Below are positions 58,315 to 64,000 of a DNA stretch of 64,000 nt, piece by piece. A model generated the notes under the pieces. It did no database searches. It was given only the letters and a program-made list of their open reading frames with translations, and was not told the DNA's origin. Position 1 is the first letter of the stretch; every line of letters begins with the position of its first letter. The stretch lies in NCBI RefSeq assembly GCF_949987535.1, contig NC_080068.1:83849254-83913253 (forward strand), given 5' to 3'. The DNA is from Balaenoptera acutorostrata (taxonomy: Eukaryota > Chordata > Mammalia > Artiodactyla > Balaenopteridae). Made by a program: the position numbers and the translations under genes.

Positions 58315-59045
58315 GTCTTCAAATACCATTCAACCTTGGGATCTAGATAGGAGACAAGAATACAGGTGGAAGAGATTTAAAATTATTTTTTTTTAACTAG
58401 AGTTTTAATAGCATCCCGCAGTGAAGCTTGGTATGCTCCCTGATGAGGATATAATTAGGGAAATAAAAAAAGATAAAAACAGCAGGTGAGAAGATGGGCA
58501 AACTATGCAAGTAAAACTTTTGGTTGTTAACTTCTATTTCCTTTTTTCCCTAGTTGACCCTCCCCACCCCAATACACACTTTTTTCTTTGAATTTCATTC
58601 TTATTGAATGGGGCCATTTCTAAGACTGATTAACTGAATCCAGGCTCCCCTGGAAAGCCTTGCTCATTTGCTTCTGATTATTTCACCAAATACTGGAGAA
58701 ATCTTCAGTTCAAAGATTGCTTTACTTTAAAGAAAAAAAAAAAAATCAGAGGCTTGTCACGGTGCTCAGAGGTTAGAATGAATTACGGTGGAAATCAAGA
58801 TCTCAATTCCTTAATAGAATTCTATGTTAAAAGAACTTCCTCAGAAACTTCCTGAGATTCATTGTCCTCTCACACTGGAAGGGAACAGATATATGAAGGC
58901 ACAGAGATTATTCATTGTACACATTATGTACTGAGTAAACTCTTTCGAATGCCATTCTGGACCAATATATCAATTGATTATTTTGCTTTTTTGCCTATAA
59001 TTCTTTTCGTTCTCCATTATATTTGTGTGATAGACATTGTGTGAA
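58310..59045. other. Unique sequence, no feature recognised
   Basis: A run at 58733-58745; otherwise nothing recognised. Confidence 0.4.
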
Positions 59046-59187
59046 GTCTTTTACATTCATTATCTCATTTTTTCTACATAACAAACATGTCATAAATCTT
59101 ACTATAATCACCATTTTACAGGTGATGAATGCTGAAGCTGAGAAAAGCTAAAAGTCTTAGTCAAAGTTACCTAGCTGATAAAGTTTA
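59046..59187 (-). mobile_element. MIR SINE, left part (split by L1)
   Basis: Reversed MIR: CATTCATTATCTCATTTTTT, ATCACCATTTTACAGGTGAT, GAATGCTGAAGCTGAGAAAA, AAAGTTACCTAGCTGATAAA. It stops in the 'agctagtaag' block and resumes beyond the L1 at 60461. Confidence 0.75.
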
Positions 59188-60460
59188 CTTTTTTAATGTG
59201 GTAAAAAACACATAAAACAAAATTCACTATTTTAACCATTGTTAAGTGTACAGTTCAGTACGGTTAAGTATATTCAAATTGTTGTGAAACAAATTTCCAG
59301 AACTTTTTCATCTTGCAGAACTGAAAACCTGTACCCAGTAAATAACTCTCCTTTTTTTCCTCTCTCCTCAGTCCCTCATAGCCACCATTCTACTTTCTGT
59401 TGCTGTGAATTTGACCTCATATATTTATTTATTTTTTGTGACTGCTTATTTCACTTAGCATTCTCAAGATTCATCTATGTTGTATCATGCCATAGGATTT
59501 TCTTCCTTTTTAAGGCCGAATAATATTCCACTGTGTTGAAGTGGTCCAGAAGACACCACTGTGGCATAAAAATTATTTTTATCTGAAGGCATTGGAGAGC
59601 AGAATTTTTAAACTCCCTTATCTTCTTAAAAACAGTCTCCCAAAATAAGTCAATTGTTACAAATCTTCTTGAGAGTTTCTCCACCAGAAATTGACTCATC
59701 GCTAGAGAGAAATCAGCATGAAATCTAACCAGGCATTGTTACAAAACTATTGTATCTCCTATCTGTTCTCCTAAGGACCCATTCAGAAGTGTTTTCCCAT
59801 AAGTGCCTTTCTCCTCCTCCTTTTCCCCTAGTGTAATAAGATGCTATGAAAGTCCCAAATTCTAACCACCTTCTTGAGCCACATTTTTTTCTGTGAACTC
59901 CTGTATACCCACAACGAAAACATTTGTATTTTCTCTTGCTAACCTGTCTTTTGCCAGTTTAATTTGCAGACCCTCCAAGCAAAGAACATAAGAGGACAGA
60001 GGGAAAGTTTTTCTTCCCCAGCAGTATGTAGATAGCAATTTGTTTATCCATTTATCTGTCTGTGGACATTTGGGTTGGTTCCACCTGTTAGCCATTGTGA
60101 AGAGTGGTGATATAATCATGATTGCACAAATACCTCTTCAGGACTCTGTTTTCAATTATTTTGAATCTATATCCGGATGTGGGATTACTGGATCATGTGG
60201 CAGTTTTATTTTTAATTTTTTAAGAAACCCTCATACTCTTTTCCAAAGTGCTTGCATCATTGTACAATCTGGCAAACAGTGGACAAGGTTTCCAATTTCT
60301 CCACATTTTCACCAACACTTGCTATTTATTTGTTTTGTTTGTTTATTTTGCTTTGTTTTGATAGTAGCCATCCTAGTGGGTGTGAGGTAATATTTTATTG
60401 TGGTTTTGACTTGCATTTCTCTGATGACTAATGAAATTAAGTATTTTTTCTTATGCTTGC
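59188..60460 (-). mobile_element. Old L1 3'UTR, itself split by an LTR
   Basis: Reversed L1 3'UTR: TTAACCATTGTTAAGTGTAC, AGTTCAGTACGGTTAAGTAT, CCGAATAATATTCCACTGTG to 59536; after the LTR, TTTGTTTATCCATTTATCTG, TGGACATTTGGGTTGGTTCC, GGGATTACTGGATCATGTGG, ATCCTAGTGGGTGTGAGGTA. Diverged flanking repeats AGCTGATAAAGTTTA (59173-59187) and AGCTAATATATTTTTA (60461-60476) fit an old L1 target duplication. Confidence 0.85.
59537..60023 (+). mobile_element. ERV solo LTR inserted in the L1
   Basis: Starts TGAAGTGGTCCAGAAGACAC and ends TTTTTCTTCCCCAGCA. 3' part CTAACCTGTCTTTTGCCAGT then TTAATTTGCAGACCCTCC, the same family as 51975-52770. Flanks GTGT (59533-59536) and GTAT (60024-60027), one mismatch; the L1 pattern at this place expects GTAT. 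Confidence 0.8.
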
Positions 60461-60545
60461 AGCTAATATATTTTTAACCCAGAATTGAATTCAGGCAACC
60501 TGACTCCAGAGCCTACATTTTTGGTACTAAATTGTGCTTTGCATG
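60461..60545 (-). mobile_element. MIR SINE, right part
   Basis: Reversed MIR: AACCCAGAATTGAATTCAGG, CAACCTGACTCCAGAGCCTA, then ACTAAATTGTGCTTTGC. It completes the MIR begun at 59046. Confidence 0.75.
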
Positions 60546-60809
60546 ATTTCATTTTTTCTATTTTTCTTGATTATTTACTTAACTAGAAAATTTTAACACA
60601 TGTACTTCCTAATTTTATATCCTATATTTTTAGGTTATCTTATTGTTTGATGATCATAGTTTTAATTATGGAAACATTTTATTTTAATTACATAGCAATA
60701 GTTAAACCAATAATTTAAAACTTTGAGTTCTTACAGGTTATAAGGACCTGTATACCCTTCTATACCCTTTTCTTATGCTTTCCAGGAATGTTCACTTTTG
60801 GAATAATTA
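60546..60809. other. Unique AT-rich sequence
   Basis: Nothing recognised. Confidence 0.4.
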
Positions 60810-60819
60810 CCTTTTTTTT

Positions 60820-60829
60820 TTTTTTAATT

Positions 60830-60876
<47 letters not shown>

Positions 60877-61140
60877 TGGCTGTGTTGGGTATTCGTTTCT
60901 GTGCGAGGGCTTTCTCCATTTGCAGCAAGCGGGGGCCACTCTTCATCGCGGTGCGCGGGCCTCTCACTATCGCGGCCTCTCCTGTTGCAGAGCACCGGCT
61001 CCAGACGCGCAGGCTCAGTAATTGTGGCTCACGGGCCCAGTTGCTCCGTGGCATGTGGGATCTTCCCAGACCAGGGCTCGAACCCGTGTCCGCTGCATTG
61101 GCAGGCAGATTCTCAACCACTGTGCCACCAGGGAAGCCCC
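60820..61140 (-). mobile_element. CHR-family SINE, shorter length class
   Basis: Reversed CHR body from GGCTGTGTTGGGTATTCG to CCACCAGGGAAGCCCC, with B box GGGCTCGAACCC at 61074-61085. The tail (60820-60877) has become an (ATTT)n microsatellite. A possible duplication CCTTTTTTTT (60810-60819 and 61141-61150) is confounded by the T-rich tail. Confidence 0.95.
60828..60877. repeat. (ATTT)n tetranucleotide repeat in SINE tail
   Basis: About 12 uninterrupted units, grown from the SINE's AAAT tail. Likely length-variable. Confidence 0.95.
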
Positions 61141-61150
61141 CCTTTTTTTT

Positions 61151-62128
61151 AATATAAGTTTATGTACCTGTATGTTTGGGGCTTGTATTTTCCCATTTCT
61201 CTTTGTGACTACTTATACTGTGAGAACCACAATTACAAAGGATAGATGCAACTAAAGTAGGGTTAGACAGAGAATGGATTTACTAAATTAACTCAGGTTC
61301 TTCATTTCCTTTGAAGAAGGAATGCCTTGAGGCTGAATATTCATGACCATGGGTTATACTTAGTATGCCTGATTATTTTAGCTCTTATATATGGAGTAAT
61401 GTGCTGATCAAGAGCTTTGGTACCTGTTTATGCCAATTCCAATTGATTTATTTTTATTGTAAATATATGATTTAGATAAATCTTATGTAAAGTACAACAT
61501 GAACAAGTAAAAGAAAACAACTGTAATTTTAATTTAAACCTGGTCTGAATATTTTGGAAATATTTAATGAGTCAGTCACTAAAATAAAAATAAAATTTAA
61601 ATTTAAAATATGTCAAAATTGGGGAAATATGAAATACTATTAATATTTGGAAAATATAAAAGTATTAAATATTTAATACTAGATTGCTTTTCCTGTGTTT
61701 TAAGTTCTCATCCCTCTTCATGGGAATCCAAATCCAAATTGTATATTATGTTTTATGGGTATAGTTTATAAATGAAAGCTAGGACTTTAATTTGTGACTC
61801 AACATCAAAGGAAAACACGTGGACCTATATCAGAAGATTATCCAATGAATGTTTATTTATGTGTTAATTAAAAGAAAATGAGGCAGATATGAATCACATT
61901 TTTTGAGTTTAATGCTTACCTGACTTTAGTTAATCAACTAAATGCATTGCTTGCTTTGGATAAAAATGGCTTTTACTATAAAAGCTCAAGAACTGATAGC
62001 TCTTTTGGTCTCCTTGTTCCTCTTTCTCTATCTTTCCATCTTTCTGTTTCTTTCTCTCCATCTAGATATACAGATATATATAGATACATAGACCGATAGC
62101 TAGATATAATAGTTATATATGCATAGAT
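61151..62128. other. Unique AT-rich sequence
   Basis: No exon or named repeat. A pyrimidine-rich patch (62003-62065) and GATA/TATA-type tract (62063-62110) precede the SINE. Confidence 0.4.
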
Positions 62129-62146
62129 GAATCCCATACATATGAA

Positions 62147-62498
62147 TATTTAATTTCTTATTTATTTATTTATTTATAGCTGCGTTGGGTGTTCGTTGCT
62201 GTGCGTGGGCTTTCTCTAGTTGCAGTGAGCAGGGGCTACTCTTTGTTGTGGTGTGCAGGCTTCTCATTGTGGTGGCTTCTCTTGTTGTGGAGCATGGGCT
62301 CTAGGAGCACAGGCTTCAGTAGTTGTGGCACGTGGGTTCAGTAGTTGTGGCTCACGGGCTCTAGAGCGCAGGCTCAGTTGTTGTGGCGCATGGGCTTAGT
62401 TGTTCTGTGGCATGTGGGGTCTTCCCGGACCAGGGATCGAACCCATGTTCCCTGTATTGGCAGGTGGATTCCTAACCTCTGCGCCACAAGGGAAGTCC
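62147..62498 (-). mobile_element. CHR-family SINE, longer length class, with perfect 18-base duplication
   Basis: Reversed CHR body from GCTGCGTTGGGTGTTCGTTG to GCGCCACAAGGGAAGTCC, with the extra internal 'agTAGTTGTGGCACGTGGG' units of the long class. Short (TTTA)n tail. Duplication GAATCCCATACATATGAA at 62129-62146 and 62499-62516, identical over 18 bases. Confidence 0.95.
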
Positions 62499-62516
62499 GA
62501 ATCCCATACATATGAA

Positions 62517-62866
62517 AATATACTCACCTCTTCCATGTTATCAGAAGTTGTTTGAATATCTTGCTTAGGAGAAAAATTGCATAAGTGACTATTATTTCCT
62601 ATTATAATTAATGTATAAACTGCAAAGTTTCATTAATGCAAAAGTAAATTCAACAATCAAGTTGGCACTAGTGATAATATATTCAAAATTATATACTGTT
62701 GATGAGTCAATCCTGCTCTCTCATTAATTAGTTATAAAATTATCTGGAACAACCTGGAGCTTGATAGAAGTTATAAACACTAGCAAAGATCAGTTGACTT
62801 GGTTTTATAGTGAATATTGGTGACCATTTTTCCCAAAAGCTATTTTTTGTTCAGAAAAACATACAT
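62517..62866. other. Unique sequence, no feature recognised
   Basis: Nothing recognised. Confidence 0.4.
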
Positions 62867-63020
62867 GCCTCAGTTTCCTCATCCATAAAATGGCATAGTC
62901 ACACTTCATAGGGCTGCTTTGAAGATTAAATAAATTAATTTGCGTAATGGATTTAGAATAGAAATTGGTACATAGTAAGCACTCTATGTACTAGATTTAT
63001 TGTTATTATTGTTATTTTAA
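62867..63020 (+). mobile_element. MIR SINE 3' part
   Basis: CATGCCTCAGTTTCCTCATC, CATAAAATGGCATAGTCACA, TTGAAGATTAAATAAATTAA, TAGTAAGCACTCTATGTACT is clear MIR order. Confidence 0.8.
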
Positions 63021-63255
63021 TGTAAGAACATAGTATACAACATCTACCTTAGTAGATATCCAGAGAAAATTTTTGATTGAAAGCTTTGATCTCCTATGCT
63101 TTTAAATATATGGAATTGAAGATCCAAACTCAAGGGTTTGTACATCTAGCAAAAACGCTGTGTAGAAATGCAGTAGACGGTGAAAAGACACAGTAAATCA
63201 TACACGTATTATTCAAATCATACTAACCAGGTGTCCATTGGTCATTTGGTTACTA

Positions 63256-63702
63256 CAATGGACTGAATGATGTCCTCTTAAAAGATGTGCTCATGTCCTC
63301 ATTCCTGGAACCTGTGAATATTACCTTATATGGCAAAAGATGTACTTAAGTTAAGGATCTTGAAAAAGGGGGCTTATCCTAGATTATCCCAGTGAGTCTT
63401 GTATACCATCAGATGTATCCTTACAAGAGAGACACTCAAAAGAAATACACAGAAGGGAAGGTGATGGGAAGACAGAGGCATAGATTAGAGTGATGGCAGC
63501 CACCAGAAGCTGGAAGAGGCAAGGAACAGAGTCTCCCCTAGACTCCCTGGAGGGAATGTGGCCCTGCTAACAATTTGATTTTGGCTGTTCTGGCAATACT
63601 GACTTGGACTTCTGGCCTCCAGAACTAGGAGGGAATAAATTTCTATTTTTTAAGCTACTGACTTTGTGGTAATTTGTTATGACAGCATAGGAAACTAATA
63701 CA
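63256..63702 (+). mobile_element. MaLR LTR, MLT1 type
   Basis: Sense order: ATGGACTGAATGATGTCCTC, AATATTACCTTATATGGCAA, GATTATCCCAGTGAGTCTTG, GGCAGCCACCAGAAGCTGGA, GCCTCCAGAACTAGGAGGGA, GGAAACTAATACAA. The short antisense frame at 63794-63567 is an artefact of this LTR. Confidence 0.85.
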
Positions 63703-64000
63703 ATTACTAATAATTTAGCAAGAGCAGAAGGAAGCTGGAGCAATGTGCACAAAGATGGCAGTGACAGTAAGAGTCTCTGAAGTGTCCTCCCCACTGGAGG
63801 AGCAGTCTCGCCTTTCCTTCATGTCCTCAGTGTGCTACTGGTTATCATTGCTGCTCTACCTCCACTGACTCACCTCAAAATCTTCCCTTTAGTTTAGTAT
63901 CCTCCTGATGCCTCCATGTTTTCTGGTTAAGTGCCTGCTTTTTCCCTCATTATAAGTAATGATGAAACTCCAGACACAGGTTTTACGACGATTTCTCTAA
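63703..64000. other. Unique sequence, no feature recognised
   Basis: Slightly GC-richer than its surroundings; no exon signature seen. Confidence 0.4.

Noticed and set aside
1..64000. CRISPR-like arrays, tRNA genes or bacterial-type systems
   Set aside because: No spaced direct repeats or tRNA folds outside SINE heads; the sequence is mammalian nuclear DNA.

Overview
This is a mammalian nuclear window, AT-rich and gene-poor. The lineage can be read from the repeats. Five tRNA-derived SINEs carry the head and B box of the CHR family (start at 'GGCTTCCCTGG...', B box GGGTTCGAGCC). An L1 carries the 3' end typical of even-toed ungulates and whales. I see no BovB or Bov-tA ruminant repeats. A cetacean, or at least the whale/hippo side of Cetartiodactyla, is the best reading. 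I found no host protein-coding gene, tRNA, rRNA or CRISPR array. The short open frames are chance ORFs or lie in transposable elements, so the window is either an intergenic desert or intron.

Layout: 1-3369 mostly unique AT-rich DNA; 3370-~6190 an L1 lacking most of ORF2; 6683-6866 a short retrocopy of an unidentified mRNA 3' end; ~7085-8300 an ancient L1/HAL1-like fragment; 10135-10517 an MLT2-type LTR; 10523-12290 an old, rearranged L1; 15865-17240 another L1 running to a 200-base assembly gap at 17308-17507; 17508-26644 largely unique with two clear MIRs; 26650-34735 dense LTRs of the MaLR/ERVL group, with a SINE splitting a MIR; 35337-36296 a SINE and a hAT DNA transposon; 37963-38445 an ERV LTR; 41200-47419 a nested block in which an older LTR holds both a SINE and an env-less class I-like provirus with two LTRs; 49250-51115 two more ERV LTRs, one inserted in an L1 3'UTR; 51975-52770 an LTR holding a second hAT copy; 55494-56490 a MaLR LTR and an L2; 59046-60545 a three-layer nest (MIR, then L1, then LTR); 60810-62516 two SINEs; 63256-63702 a MaLR LTR.

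There are no genes acting together. What the window records is a readable order of insertions. MIR came before an old L1. That L1 came before one LTR family. That LTR family came before a hAT transposon, a provirus and a CHR SINE. Many events are fixed by target-site duplications visible in the sequence. I did not find a convincing new biological system. The most checkable items are the SINE with an apparent 3' transduction (27619-27992), the orphan retrocopy (6683-6866), the L1 deletion derivative, and the nested provirus.
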